Source: Erwinia mallotivora (GTDB lineage Bacteria; Pseudomonadota; Gammaproteobacteria; Enterobacterales; Enterobacteriaceae). From it: DNA of 64,000 nt. The notes under the pieces are model-generated. The model ran no database searches. It saw only the letters and a list, made by a program, of their open reading frames with translations, and was not told the DNA's origin. Positions within the stretch are counted from its first letter, which is position 1. Every line of letters starts with the position of its first letter. The stretch is taken from assembly GCF_000590885.1 (NCBI RefSeq), contig NZ_JFHN01000050.1, forward strand, positions 1-64,000, read 5' to 3'. Positions 31,259 to 40,133 of the stretch are shown piece by piece. The translations under genes and the position numbers were made by a program.

Positions 31259-32004
31259 CGCTGAACTCCCAGTTTTGCAATCAGTTTTTGTAATTCGCTG
31301 AACTCATTAAAGGCAGCATCAGGCGTGTTCATGTCGGTCCCCATGTCAACGCCCGCATGAACTTTTTGCAGCGTTACCGCGTTGATTTTTTCCCGCGCAC
31401 CCAGAATGTCATTGACCGGATTATCGCCAATCATCCAGATGCAGTCGCCTTTGGGGCGCATTTTTTCAAGCGCAATCTGGAATGGGGCTTCATGAGGCTT
31501 GTCAAAACCCGCCTCTTCACTGGTGACGATAAAATCAAAGTAGTGGTCCAGCCCAAAGTAAACCACTTTTCTGAACTGAATCTGTGCGGTCAGATCGGTG
31601 ACGATTGCCGTGGGTACACCCAGCAAACGCAGATCGTCCAGCAACTCCTTAACGCCATCAAACAGCACGGCATTACTTAAAAAAGTACGCCAGTAGGTCT
31701 GCTCAAAGTCCAGCGCGAGAAGCACCTGAGAACCTAATCCCATGATCTCCAGCATCCGCTGAAGATAAAGCAGTCGGCTGTGGGAGGATGCAGTGTGTTT
31801 CAGGCGCGTTTTAACCTGATCGCGGGCCTGTTTAAAGGCCTTGTCAAACTCATCAGGTGAGATTGAAAACATATTGACCACTTTGTCACGTACCGCCGAT
31901 TGTGCAGCAGCATGAGCCGGGTCATAAGGATAGAGCGTATTGTCAGTATCGAATAAAATTGCATCGGGTAAACGGGTAAAACACTCTGGATTAATTATCT
32001 TCAT
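31255..32004 (-). CDS. HAD-superfamily phosphatase (cassette B)
   Basis: 249 residues. Motif I DAILFDTDNTLYPYD supplies nucleophile Asp19 and acid Asp21; motif II is ATIVTDLT-like (VPTAIVTDLTAQIQ), motif III lies around KPHEAPFQ and motif IV in CIWMIGDNPVNDILGA. The DxDNTLYPY form resembles nucleotidase/phosphoglycolate-type HADs. It probably dephosphorylates a sugar or polyol phosphate made by the neighbouring aldolase. It overlaps its neighbours on both sides by 4 bp. Confidence 0.85.
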   Translation of the reverse strand: MKIINPECFTRLPDAILFDTDNTLYPYDPAHAAAQSAVRDKVVNMFSISPDEFDKAFKQARDQVKTRLKHTASSHSRLLYLQRMLEIMGLGSQVLLALDFEQTYWRTFLSNAVLFDGVKELLDDLRLLGVPTAIVTDLTAQIQFRKVVYFGLDHYFDFIVTSEEAGFDKPHEAPFQIALEKMRPKGDCIWMIGDNPVNDILGAREKINAVTLQKVHAGVDMGTDMNTPDAAFNEFSELQKLIAKLGVQR

Positions 32005-34055
32005 TTTACAAATCGCTTAGTCATCGCCTGGCTGATGTGAGAAAGAGTGATTAACTGCATCAGTCCAACCATGCCATCTTGCCAATCAGGGGTAATATCC
32101 AAAAATTCGATTACGCTCGGACAAAGTATCCTTGCCGCCAGTTCTATGTCTGCCGCAGAGGTTTCACCCTCAATACTGATAAGGATTTCCGCGCCGTCGT
32201 CGCTGACGACGATATCGACATGTAATCCGCAAACCCCCACCAGCACCCTGCTTAATGAGAGTTCATTGAAGCCATGCCGCGTAGTGACCACCAGCTTCAG
32301 ACGCAGAGGCTGTTTATCCTCCAGATTTTCCAGTATCCGTGGATGGATGGGTTGCAGCGAAAGCGCAAGATCGGCAAAACCCAGCTGTGGGCGAATGAAA
32401 CGCTCGGAATCCGACTCTCTCTTCTCAAAGGAGCTAAGCACTTTTTCCAGCGTGTGCCCGCGCTCGTGCACATCACGCTTTATTTTCAGATAACGCCGTA
32501 ATCCTTCATCGATATCGAGATAGATTTTCAGGTTATAGCAGTCCCTGAGTAGCGGCAGGTAAAGGGCATGTAAGCCGCTGGCAATGATAATGTCATTACT
32601 GGCAATGCGAAATGGCCTGCTCATCTTGCCGGTCTGATGGTCGTAATGTCTGGAGTGAATATATTTTCCATCGGTCAGCGAAATCAGATCGCTACAAAAT
32701 CCTTCCAGATCGTTGGCCATCGGATTCAGGTGGGTCATCACCTGCCACATCGGTTTTTGACGGTCCCAGAGGTGATAATCATCACCAGAGAGCTTGACCA
32801 CCGAGTGATTGCCAAACAGTCCGCTTATCGCATCCGCAAGGGTATCTTTGCCCGCGCCGGAATCGCCTGCGATGCCCACCACGAAAGGTCTGCGACTGAG
32901 CCTGAAGAAGTCATTGCGGCTGATCTCTTCACGCCAGATACGTAAGGCCAGCACCACGCCGATCACCACCATTGAGGTGTGCAGCAGTGAAACCGCATGG
33001 TCGCCGGTCACGCCACCGGCATTGAGCAGCTGTGCAAAATCAATAATCTGGCCGTTTACCAGCTGAACCTCGCTGACCAGCAGAGTACTGAAGACATAAA
33101 TCAGCGAGAATACGGTGATAAACATGCCGGCAAGGCGTCCGCTTCTTGCCTGATAAAGCACCAGGAAAGGCAGCGCCCAGACAAACCAGCCTGGCGAAGC
33201 AGGCGTCATCAGCACGATTAACAAGAAAGCCATGCCGGTAATCGTCTGGAACAGGTCGAAATTCAGCCGTCTGACGCGCCATGCGGCATACATCAGCACA
33301 AAGTAGATTAGCGGGACGATATAAATGGAGAAGTTTTCTCCCAGATTCATCGCCACATTATAAATCTTGCCCATCTCCGGGTTGCCAAACAGCATTTTCA
33401 GACCGGCAGCGGAGAACAGGAAAGGCAGTCCCAGAATAACAGCGGCGACGATCAGACCCAGTAAAAATTGCGAAATAATCTGCCGTAACGCTTTGTTGTT
33501 ATAGAGATAAATAAGAATAAATGGCAGCGCAACCACCATGCTGAGTTTCGCTGATATCGCCGCAGCACAGAGCACACCCGCCGTTTTCAGCTGTACCCGG
33601 CGGATAAAGAGTAATGACAGCACCAGTAATAACGCAGGAATGAGATCGTTCAGTCCCAGCACATAGCTGGCAAGGATCACCACCGGCGACAGCCAGTAAA
33701 TGATCATCAACAGGCGCTGGCGATTTGGCAGCAGGTGATTCAATGTCACCAGCATACAAAAATCAGCCACCAGCAGGGTCAGTTCATAGCCGTAATGCAG
33801 AGGAATATCGGTCAGCTTTGCCAGCAGCGTCAGCGGCAGAAACAGCAGCCACATCGCATAGCCATAGGGAAAAGCTAATGGCACCCCGCCCGAATTGATC
33901 CAGGAAGCCCAGGGATCGAGAGTCAGTGAAGAGAGGCTGTTATCCAGAAAAGGCGCAAACCACTGCGTGACGGCTAACGGCGCGATAAAAAGAATTAACG
34001 CGACGCGGATTGCAAGCCCGGGAAAAAAACAGGGATGGCGGTACAATTTATTCAT
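32001..34055 (-). CDS. Fusion of a polytopic glycosyltransferase-like domain with a uridine-kinase/phosphoribulokinase-like domain (cassette B)
   Basis: 684 residues. Residues ~12-375 hold about ten membrane spans, with LDPWASWINSGGVPLAFPYG after the first, like GT87/GT39 membrane glycosyltransferases. After a short linker, residues ~390-590 are a cytoplasmic P-loop kinase: Walker A GIAGDSGAGKDT (394-405), then KLSGDDYHLWDRQ, a uridine-kinase/PRK-type substrate Asp segment, and an Arg-rich lid (RDVHERGHTLEKVL). The last ~95 residues are unassigned. A single uninterrupted frame joins the two parts. I do not know a described enzyme with this pairing. It may phosphorylate the precursor sugar at the membrane while its other half uses the lipid-linked product. 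Confidence 0.75.
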   Translation of the reverse strand: MNKLYRHPCFFPGLAIRVALILFIAPLAVTQWFAPFLDNSLSSLTLDPWASWINSGGVPLAFPYGYAMWLLFLPLTLLAKLTDIPLHYGYELTLLVADFCMLVTLNHLLPNRQRLLMIIYWLSPVVILASYVLGLNDLIPALLLVLSLLFIRRVQLKTAGVLCAAAISAKLSMVVALPFILIYLYNNKALRQIISQFLLGLIVAAVILGLPFLFSAAGLKMLFGNPEMGKIYNVAMNLGENFSIYIVPLIYFVLMYAAWRVRRLNFDLFQTITGMAFLLIVLMTPASPGWFVWALPFLVLYQARSGRLAGMFITVFSLIYVFSTLLVSEVQLVNGQIIDFAQLLNAGGVTGDHAVSLLHTSMVVIGVVLALRIWREEISRNDFFRLSRRPFVVGIAGDSGAGKDTLADAISGLFGNHSVVKLSGDDYHLWDRQKPMWQVMTHLNPMANDLEGFCSDLISLTDGKYIHSRHYDHQTGKMSRPFRIASNDIIIASGLHALYLPLLRDCYNLKIYLDIDEGLRRYLKIKRDVHERGHTLEKVLSSFEKRESDSERFIRPQLGFADLALSLQPIHPRILENLEDKQPLRLKLVVTTRHGFNELSLSRVLVGVCGLHVDIVVSDDGAEILISIEGETSAADIELAARILCPSVIEFLDITPDWQDGMVGLMQLITLSHISQAMTKRFVK

Positions 34056-34657
34056 TGAGTGAGTTCCGTTCCTTCCCAGAGATCAGGACGTTTTGTGCAG
34101 ACAGCATCAAAATGAATGTTACGCGCCTTCATCAGTGCAGCCATCGCAGGTATTTCAGTCGCCGCATCACGTCCCTGTAGTTCAGGTGAAACGATGCAAA
34201 GTCTGAATCCGGCCTTTTTCAGACGCTGACCGTCTTCTTCACTTAATGGAAAACGGGTGAAGCAGTCGACCCACACCCACTCGACTTTGCCCGCCAGGGT
34301 CAGCGCCGTTTCAATTGATTCAAATTCTGACACCCGAACGGCACAGCGTGACTCACCCTGATTTGACCACTTAATCAGGAATGGAAAGGACTGGTCGAGA
34401 AAGAAATAGTCGGTAATCCCCTTCTCTGCCATTAAGGCAATCAGTCGCGCTTCCAGCCCTTCTTCTTTCACATTGAGGATTAACGTGCCATGTTGGTAGG
34501 CGTCAATCCATTCATCAAAAAAGGCGCCGTCTGCAAAAGGATCATGGCCGATGATCATCTTCTGTCCGTGACTGCGGATATCAACTTCAACGCCATATTT
34601 ATGATCGGTAGAGATGAGTTCGCTGATGGTATTACGACGATGAGCTATCAGGTTCAT
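34052..34657 (-). CDS. Glycerophosphodiester phosphodiesterase-like protein (cassette B)
   Basis: 201 residues, short for the GDPD family (usually 230-350). The catalytic core is visible: His6 in LIAHRRNT, Glu24 and Asp26 in GVEVDIRSHG, and His38 in IIGHDP, matching the H...ExD...H pattern of GDPD/PI-PLC barrels. No signal peptide, so cytoplasmic. GDPDs cleave glycerophosphodiesters to glycerol-3-phosphate; here the enzyme may make or remodel a phosphodiester building block. It overlaps both neighbours by ATGA. Confidence 0.75.
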   Translation of the reverse strand: MNLIAHRRNTISELISTDHKYGVEVDIRSHGQKMIIGHDPFADGAFFDEWIDAYQHGTLILNVKEEGLEARLIALMAEKGITDYFFLDQSFPFLIKWSNQGESRCAVRVSEFESIETALTLAGKVEWVWVDCFTRFPLSEEDGQRLKKAGFRLCIVSPELQGRDAATEIPAMAALMKARNIHFDAVCTKRPDLWEGTELTQ

Positions 34658-35355
34658 TTTGCAAGATTCTTTTTTAATTGAAGGCTGAAATCGACAGTCC
34701 TTCGGATGAATTTTCGCTTCGCAGCCCAGTTAACGTTCCAGTGAGAAACTCCGTGCGCCCGTTCACCAAATTTAACCGGGAAACGATAGACTTTCATTCC
34801 CTGCCGTTGCGCCTGGTAATAGGCGAACAAATCCAGTGAAAAGTCATCCGGCACGCCACGCCAGCCGTCAAAAAAGGCCCTGGGAAACAGCGTTGGCTGC
34901 GCATTAATGTCCCACATCGGTTTTGCCAGTAATACTGTTTCAAAAAAGCTCATGCCGACGGTAAACAGCACATCCATAAATGGCCGGCCGTAGCGCTTAC
35001 CTTTGACAAAAATGTTGTCGCCATGTCTGGTGAACAGCTCGAAACCACGCAGTGCGTCCTGAGGGTCCGTTTGCAGATCGGCATGTGTCCAGCCCAGAAT
35101 GTCGCCTTTCGCTGCGCGCAGTCCGCTGACAATACCGAAACCATAGCCCTTATTGACCTCGACACGTACAGAGCGGCAGCCGGGGTACTGAGGTAATAAC
35201 GTATGCAAAACCTCCGGACTGTCATCGGTGGAACCGTTATCGACGAGGATAATTTCAACATCAGGCCTTGCCGCTATGACGCCTTTACAACGCTCCAGCA
35301 ACAGAGGCAAGTTCGCCGCTTCGTTGTAACAGGGAATGACCAGTGAAAATCTCAT
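34654..35355 (-). CDS. Polyprenyl-phosphate sugar synthase-like glycosyltransferase 2 (cassette B)
   Basis: 233 residues from the ATG at 35355, which overlaps the gtrA-like stop by 4 bp; the frame reaching 35550 runs into the upstream gene. GT-A fold of the DPM-synthase type: SLVIPCYNEAANLPLLLERC at the N-terminus, IILVDNGSTDDSP, GYGFGIVSGLRAAKGD, and the metal-binding TDPQ in WTHADLQTDPQDA. No membrane segments, so membrane insertion is probably left to the GtrA partner next door. Predicted to load a sugar onto undecaprenyl phosphate. Confidence 0.85.
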   Translation of the reverse strand: MRFSLVIPCYNEAANLPLLLERCKGVIAARPDVEIILVDNGSTDDSPEVLHTLLPQYPGCRSVRVEVNKGYGFGIVSGLRAAKGDILGWTHADLQTDPQDALRGFELFTRHGDNIFVKGKRYGRPFMDVLFTVGMSFFETVLLAKPMWDINAQPTLFPRAFFDGWRGVPDDFSLDLFAYYQAQRQGMKVYRFPVKFGERAHGVSHWNVNWAAKRKFIRRTVDFSLQLKKNLAK

Positions 35356-35756
35356 TTCGTCTCCACAGGGGTAGATATTCTGAAAACAAAAAGCTTCATT
35401 CCGAGGAAATTGAGGCAGGCTGTCAGTCCGGTAGCGACCAGAAATGCCAGCTGCACAGGCGCAAAAGTGGCTGCAAACAGTCTCAATGCCAAAGAATTGA
35501 CTAACACATTCGCGCCCAGCGTCACGGCATACAAGGCAATAAACCGCCATGCGCTGCCCGAATGATGGGGTTTGTGACCGAATGTCCAGAAACGATTAGC
35601 AAAGTAGGCGAACAGGGTTCCCGTCAGGAACCCCGCTGCTTTTGCGACATTGATATTGAATATGCCAAGGCCAACCAGAATGCGATAAGCTGAAAAATCG
35701 ACCAGTACGGTCAGGCTACCAACAATCAGGAATATCGCTAACTCTTTTTTGATCAT
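35352..35756 (-). CDS. GtrA-family membrane protein (cassette B)
   Basis: 134 residues with four membrane segments (about 8-28, 35-55, 75-95, 98-120), matching the GtrA/DPMS family: VGSLTVLVDFSAYRILV, AGFLTGTLFAYFANRFWTF and ATGLTACLNFLGMKLFVF are typical. GtrA-like proteins are thought to help flip or stabilise polyprenyl-phosphate sugars made by a GtrB-type GT2, which is the next gene. Four-base overlaps on both sides. Confidence 0.88.
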   Translation of the reverse strand: MIKKELAIFLIVGSLTVLVDFSAYRILVGLGIFNINVAKAAGFLTGTLFAYFANRFWTFGHKPHHSGSAWRFIALYAVTLGANVLVNSLALRLFAATFAPVQLAFLVATGLTACLNFLGMKLFVFRISTPVETK

Positions 35757-37423
35757 GCCTTTGCCTTGGGGAGCTCAGGCAGAGTCTTTTGATATTGTAA
35801 TGCCAGCGCGCTGACTTTATCCGCAGGAATACGCCCGTCAAGCTCAAGCTTATAGGGGTGACTGTTCCATTTGGTAAAGCACGACTGCCAGTACTCAAAG
35901 GTGCGCAGATCGTTTGGCGTCCCCCAGCATAAATAGCTGTCGACCTCAAACAGCGCACAGCGCAGACCGAGGGCAATCGCATCATCAATCAGCGAATCGA
36001 TATAGAACTCACCGTTAATACGTCCATCTCTGGCAATCAGTCTTTCCAGCGCACGTCGAAAATCTTCTGCCTTGCGGAACGTAAAGGTGCCCAATACAAC
36101 AGGGTCAGTAGCTGGATTTTCCAGCGGTGTTTTCACTGAAATTGTGCGGATTATTCCATCCTCAGCATCAATCCAGCCAAACATCTGCGGGTGTCGTGCA
36201 GCATTAGGATAGCCACGAACGCCCCAGACAATCACATCAACAGCCGGGTCGTTGGCCAGCTGATTAAATTTATCAGCATCATACAGTGCACCGTGATCGC
36301 AGGTTCCAATCGTGATGGCACCAGAAACCGCTTTACCCTGCTCTGCCAGCGCATCAAAACCAATCAATGCACTACAGGCCTGGCCTTCGGTCACTTTATC
36401 AATGGTTTTAATAATCGCATCCGGATAAAGCGCTTTTAGTTCTTTGGTGACATCCTGATAACCTGGCATATCGGCACGCAGAACAAACACATGTTGTTCC
36501 GCCGCAGGCAGGTCATGTGCTGCCTGAGCAACCATTGGCCGTCCGGAAACGGGAATAAGCGGCTTGGTCAGGGTGTAACCTTCTTTACTAAAACGTTGAC
36601 CAAGACCGGCCATAGGGATAACGGTCGCGCCCTGCGGAGCTGAGTGCGGCGCATCGGAAACGATGGCTTTGCGGAACGCTCTCGACCAGACGTTATATTC
36701 TGCAACGTCCTCAGGCGTCCCCCACTGCATGAAATGCTGGATGGGATAAACCGCAACAGGTTGATTTTCTGCTAATAATGGCTTGTAAGCGAGGCTGACA
36801 TAATACTCGCCGCCAATATTCAGATTCTGTTCGGTCATCTTACGAAACGCGTCAGACATGATCTGCGCTGATGCAAAGTAGTAGGTGCCGCTTGAGGCGT
36901 ACTCCTCCATACGATTATCGGTATAAGGCTGTTTTTCCTGAATATCATTCATCCAGCCCTGAGTTTCGCGGATGTAGGCGTAATTCGTGTTGCCGAGGGA
37001 GTGCGGGTGAAAGCCTTTATAGGCGGGAACAGCGCCAGCGCAGGCGGTCTTTTTCACAAATTCTTTGAAATGATCCCAGTCCCAGTAGCAGGTAAAATCA
37101 CAATAATTGACGACCACCGGTTCTGCCGGGTTGAGCATTGATTCTATCTGGCGCACTGCATGGACCGGGCCAAGTTTATGCGGCTGAATGCCGACAACCT
37201 GCCCGTCAGGACAATACTGTTTCAGAATGGCTTCCATACGGTAATCAGGATTATCAAGGTGATCCTGATTGCAGATGAAAATGAAGTTGGACTCACCGGG
37301 AAACATGTCGATGACATGCGCCACGATGGGTTTACCCTCAATTTCGATTAATGGTTTAGGGACATCGTACCCTGCGCGACGAAAGCGCTCACCAAAACCG
37401 GACATTGGAATAACAATCTGCAC
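35753..37423 (-). CDS. Tandem-duplicated sugar nucleotidyltransferase (cassette B)
   Basis: 556 residues made of two homologous NTP-transferase domains. Domain 1 begins IVIPMSGFGERFRRAGYDVP (residues 3-22) and ends near QWGTPEDVAEYNVW; domain 2 begins VIPMAGLGQRFSKEGYTLTK (268-287) and ends near CWGTPNDLRTFEYW. Metal-binding Asp residues lie in NYCDFTCYW and GTCDHGALYD. The nucleotide loop keeps a G-x-G-x-R-F form in both, so both halves may be active. It would activate one or two sugars or polyols as nucleotide donors. GTG start at 37423 behind AGAGGA. First gene of the eight-gene unit. Confidence 0.8.
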   Translation of the reverse strand: MQIVIPMSGFGERFRRAGYDVPKPLIEIEGKPIVAHVIDMFPGESNFIFICNQDHLDNPDYRMEAILKQYCPDGQVVGIQPHKLGPVHAVRQIESMLNPAEPVVVNYCDFTCYWDWDHFKEFVKKTACAGAVPAYKGFHPHSLGNTNYAYIRETQGWMNDIQEKQPYTDNRMEEYASSGTYYFASAQIMSDAFRKMTEQNLNIGGEYYVSLAYKPLLAENQPVAVYPIQHFMQWGTPEDVAEYNVWSRAFRKAIVSDAPHSAPQGATVIPMAGLGQRFSKEGYTLTKPLIPVSGRPMVAQAAHDLPAAEQHVFVLRADMPGYQDVTKELKALYPDAIIKTIDKVTEGQACSALIGFDALAEQGKAVSGAITIGTCDHGALYDADKFNQLANDPAVDVIVWGVRGYPNAARHPQMFGWIDAEDGIIRTISVKTPLENPATDPVVLGTFTFRKAEDFRRALERLIARDGRINGEFYIDSLIDDAIALGLRCALFEVDSYLCWGTPNDLRTFEYWQSCFTKWNSHPYKLELDGRIPADKVSALALQYQKTLPELPKAKA

Positions 37424-37733
37424 GCTACCATCCTCTGATATTTGAAGTAATGACTGATTTAATCCGAATCTGCTTGTTAAAAGCGATAGTTGCTGGACAT
37501 TTTAATCTGCAAGGTTGGTGGCGTCCACTGAGCACAACAAATAAGTAAAAATTTTGCCCGAAGCTTGAATCAAATCAAATTGGCAATAAAGTTTGGTTAA
37601 ACGGATTGAATAAAAGTTGAGCAGGCTATGATGAAGATACAAGGATGAAGAGTAAATCAGGAAGGGAAAAAATATTTTTAAGAAATAGTCGTCTCAGGAA
37701 ATGGCTGCAAATTTCTCAGCGGCCAGCAAACTA
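37424..37733. other. Cassette B promoter region
   Basis: About 310 A+T-rich bp between cassette B and the gnd terminator, so cassette B needs its own promoter here. Several T/A-rich hexamers occur but no clear -35/-10 pair stands out. No gene seen. Confidence 0.5.
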
Positions 37734-37757
37734 AAAAGCTTCCCGAAGGAAGCTTTT
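37733..37757 (-). terminator. Intrinsic terminator of gnd
   Basis: Ten-base stem AAAAGCTTCC/GGAAGCTTTT with a 4-base loop, followed on the minus strand by T residues; it starts 16 bp past the gnd stop. Confidence 0.75.
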
Positions 37758-37772
37758 ATTACAGATGGTACT

Positions 37773-39179
37773 TTATTCCAACCACTCAGTGTGGAAGACA
37801 CCTTCTTTGTCAGTACGCTTGTAAGTGTGAGCACCAAAGTAATCACGCTGCGCCTGAATCAGATTTGCCGGTAACACTGCTGAGCGATAGCTGTCGTAGT
37901 AAGCGATGGCAGCAGAGAATGTCGGCGTTGGAATACCGTTTTGCACCGCATAAGCCACAACGTCACGCAGGGCCTGCTGATATTCGTCAGCGATATTTTT
38001 AAAGTACGGGGCCAGCAACAGATTCGCGATATCAGCATTATCTGCATAAGCATCGGTAATTTTTTGCAGGAACTGGGCACGGATAATACAACCCGCACGG
38101 AAGATTTTGGCAATCTCGCCGTAGTTAAGATCCCAGTTATTCTCGGTTGAAGCAGCTTTCAACTGAGAGAAGCCCTGAGCGTAAGAAACAATTTTGCCCA
38201 GATAGAGCGCCCGACGCACTTTCTCAATAAATTCAGTTTTATCGCCGCTGAAAGTCTTAACCTGTGGACCACTCAGCACTTTCGATGCCGCCACGCGCTG
38301 CGTTTTCAGGGAAGAAAGATAACGGGCAAATACTGACTCAGTGATCAATGACAGCGGTTCACCCAGGTCAAGAGAGCTCTGGCTGGTCCATTTACCGGTA
38401 CCTTTGTTAGCCGCTTCATCAAGGATGACATCGACCAGGTAATGACCATCTGCATCTTTTTTAGTGAAAATATCTTTAGTGATATCAATCAGGTAGCTGC
38501 TCAGCTCGCCTTCATTCCATTCACTGAATGTCTTCGCCAGCTCTTCGTTGCTCAGATTCAGTGCATTTTTTAACAAAGAGTAGGCTTCAGCGATTAACTG
38601 CATATCGCCATATTCAATACCGTTATGCACCATCTTAACGTAGTGACCAGCACCATCCGGACCAATGTAGGTCACACAGGCTTCGCCTTCTGCGCGTGCG
38701 GCAATTTTATCCAGAATTGGCGCGACCAGCTCGTAGGCTTCTTTCTGACCGCCAGGCATGATCGAAGGACCTTTTAACGCCCCTTCTTCGCCACCGGAAA
38801 CGCCGGTACCGATAAAGTTAAAGCCTTGATCGGACAATTCACGGTTACGACGGATGGTGTCTTTATAGAAGGTGTTACCGCCATCAATCAGAATGTCGCC
38901 CTTATCCAGATGTGGCGTCAGGGATGCAATAGTTTTGTCGGTCGCTTCACCAGCCTGAACCATCAGCAGGATACGACGGGGTTTCTCAAGAGAATCAACA
39001 AATTCTTCAATGGTGTAGTAAGGAGCCAGCTTCTTGCCTGCATTCTCAGCGATAACTTCGTCGGTCTTTTCACGAGAGCGGTTAAAGATGGATACGGTGT
39101 AACCGCGGCTCTCAATGTTAAGAGCCAGGTTGCGGCCCATTACTGCCATACCTACAACGCCGATCTGTTGCTTGGACAT
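37773..39179 (-). CDS. gnd: 6-phosphogluconate dehydrogenase, decarboxylating
   Basis: 468 residues from the ATG at 39179 (AGGAGT upstream), the E. coli length; the frame to 39203 is not needed. Oxidises 6-phosphogluconate to ribulose-5-phosphate with NADP in the pentose phosphate pathway. Rossmann motif [52 protein letters not shown], catalytic [15 protein letters not shown] and KGTGKWTSQ are present. Like other enterobacteria it borders the O-antigen genes. Confidence 0.97.
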   Translation of the reverse strand: MSKQQIGVVGMAVMGRNLALNIESRGYTVSIFNRSREKTDEVIAENAGKKLAPYYTIEEFVDSLEKPRRILLMVQAGEATDKTIASLTPHLDKGDILIDGGNTFYKDTIRRNRELSDQGFNFIGTGVSGGEEGALKGPSIMPGGQKEAYELVAPILDKIAARAEGEACVTYIGPDGAGHYVKMVHNGIEYGDMQLIAEAYSLLKNALNLSNEELAKTFSEWNEGELSSYLIDITKDIFTKKDADGHYLVDVILDEAANKGTGKWTSQSSLDLGEPLSLITESVFARYLSSLKTQRVAASKVLSGPQVKTFSGDKTEFIEKVRRALYLGKIVSYAQGFSQLKAASTENNWDLNYGEIAKIFRAGCIIRAQFLQKITDAYADNADIANLLLAPYFKNIADEYQQALRDVVAYAVQNGIPTPTFSAAIAYYDSYRSAVLPANLIQAQRDYFGAHTYKRTDKEGVFHTEWLE

Positions 39180-39361
39180 TACATACTCCTGTCTGAAGGG
39201 CACTCACGGCGCATGTCAGGTACGCCGCGTCATAAAGTGGCAAACATGTTAACTCAGGATAGCCGGTTAAGGTAGTGATTGGTGCGATTGGTAATCTTTG
39301 TTGCAAAATAACAAGTTAGCCAACATTACACCTGACATTACCAGGGCTATCCGTGAAATTT

Positions 39362-40126
39362 TTAAACCAAATCAGCCTTGCTGATATTGGTTTTGAAATA
39401 TAAGGGCAAAATGTCTTCCGGCTTGCCGTCCATTTTTACCGTACCATGTTCAAGCCAGAGGATCCTTGTACAAACCTTAGCCATTAGTTCATGACTGTGG
39501 CTGGCAAGAATCAGAATTTTCGTAGCGTTAATAATATTACTCAGGCGTGTTTCTGCTTTTTCTTTAAAGCTTTCATCACCAACCGATAACCATTCATCCA
39601 TCAGCAGAATTTCAGGGGTGAAAATGGTGGAAACACTAAATCCCAGGCGCATTTGCATCCCTGAAGAATAGGTCCTGACGGGCATATCAATGAAATCACC
39701 TAAATCGGTGAAATCGATGATTTCATCAATTTTCCCGTCAATTTCCTTTTTGCGCAATCCAAGCAATGCTCCCCGGATGTAAATATTTTCACGTCCGGTA
39801 AATTCAGGGTTAATACCCAGTGAGATTGATATTAATGAACCAATTTCACCTTCGATATTAACCGTACCGGTTGTGGGATGATAAACACGGCTGAACATAC
39901 GTAAAAGGGTGGTTTTACCAGCACCGTTATGACCGATTAAACCAACACGCTCACCATCATGGATATCAAAATTAAGATTATTTAATGCTGAAACCACAAC
40001 TTTGCCGTTATTTTCGCCAACCTTTCCGCCAGTGGCAAAATTGATAAAATTCTTTTTGATCGAACGAGATGCCGCATCAAATATGGGGAAATCGATGCCC
40101 ACATTTTTAAATTGGATAATAGCCAT
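39362..40126 (-). CDS. wzt: O-polysaccharide ABC exporter, ATP-binding subunit
   Basis: 254-residue ATPase of the polysaccharide-export (Wzt/TagH/KpsT) family. Walker A GHNGAGKTTLL, signature YSSGMQMRLGF and Walker B ILLMDEWLSVGD, with an extended N-terminal stretch before Walker A that is typical of Wzt. It stops shortly after the ATPase domain, without the ~150-residue C-terminal carbohydrate-binding domain of E. coli O8/O9a Wzt. Starts 7 bp after wzm. Exports undecaprenyl-linked O-polysaccharide together with Wzm. Confidence 0.9.
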   Translation of the reverse strand: MAIIQFKNVGIDFPIFDAASRSIKKNFINFATGGKVGENNGKVVVSALNNLNFDIHDGERVGLIGHNGAGKTTLLRMFSRVYHPTTGTVNIEGEIGSLISISLGINPEFTGRENIYIRGALLGLRKKEIDGKIDEIIDFTDLGDFIDMPVRTYSSGMQMRLGFSVSTIFTPEILLMDEWLSVGDESFKEKAETRLSNIINATKILILASHSHELMAKVCTRILWLEHGTVKMDGKPEDILPLYFKTNISKADLV

Positions 40127-40133
40127 AAAATTC

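Noticed and set aside
37421-37432. Ops-like GATGGTAGCGTG on the minus strand at the start of cassette B
   Set aside because: Ten of twelve bases match the ops element, but the mismatches fall in the conserved GGC start. The sequence is also explained by the ribosome site and GTG start of the nucleotidyltransferase, and no upstream JUMPstart half is present.
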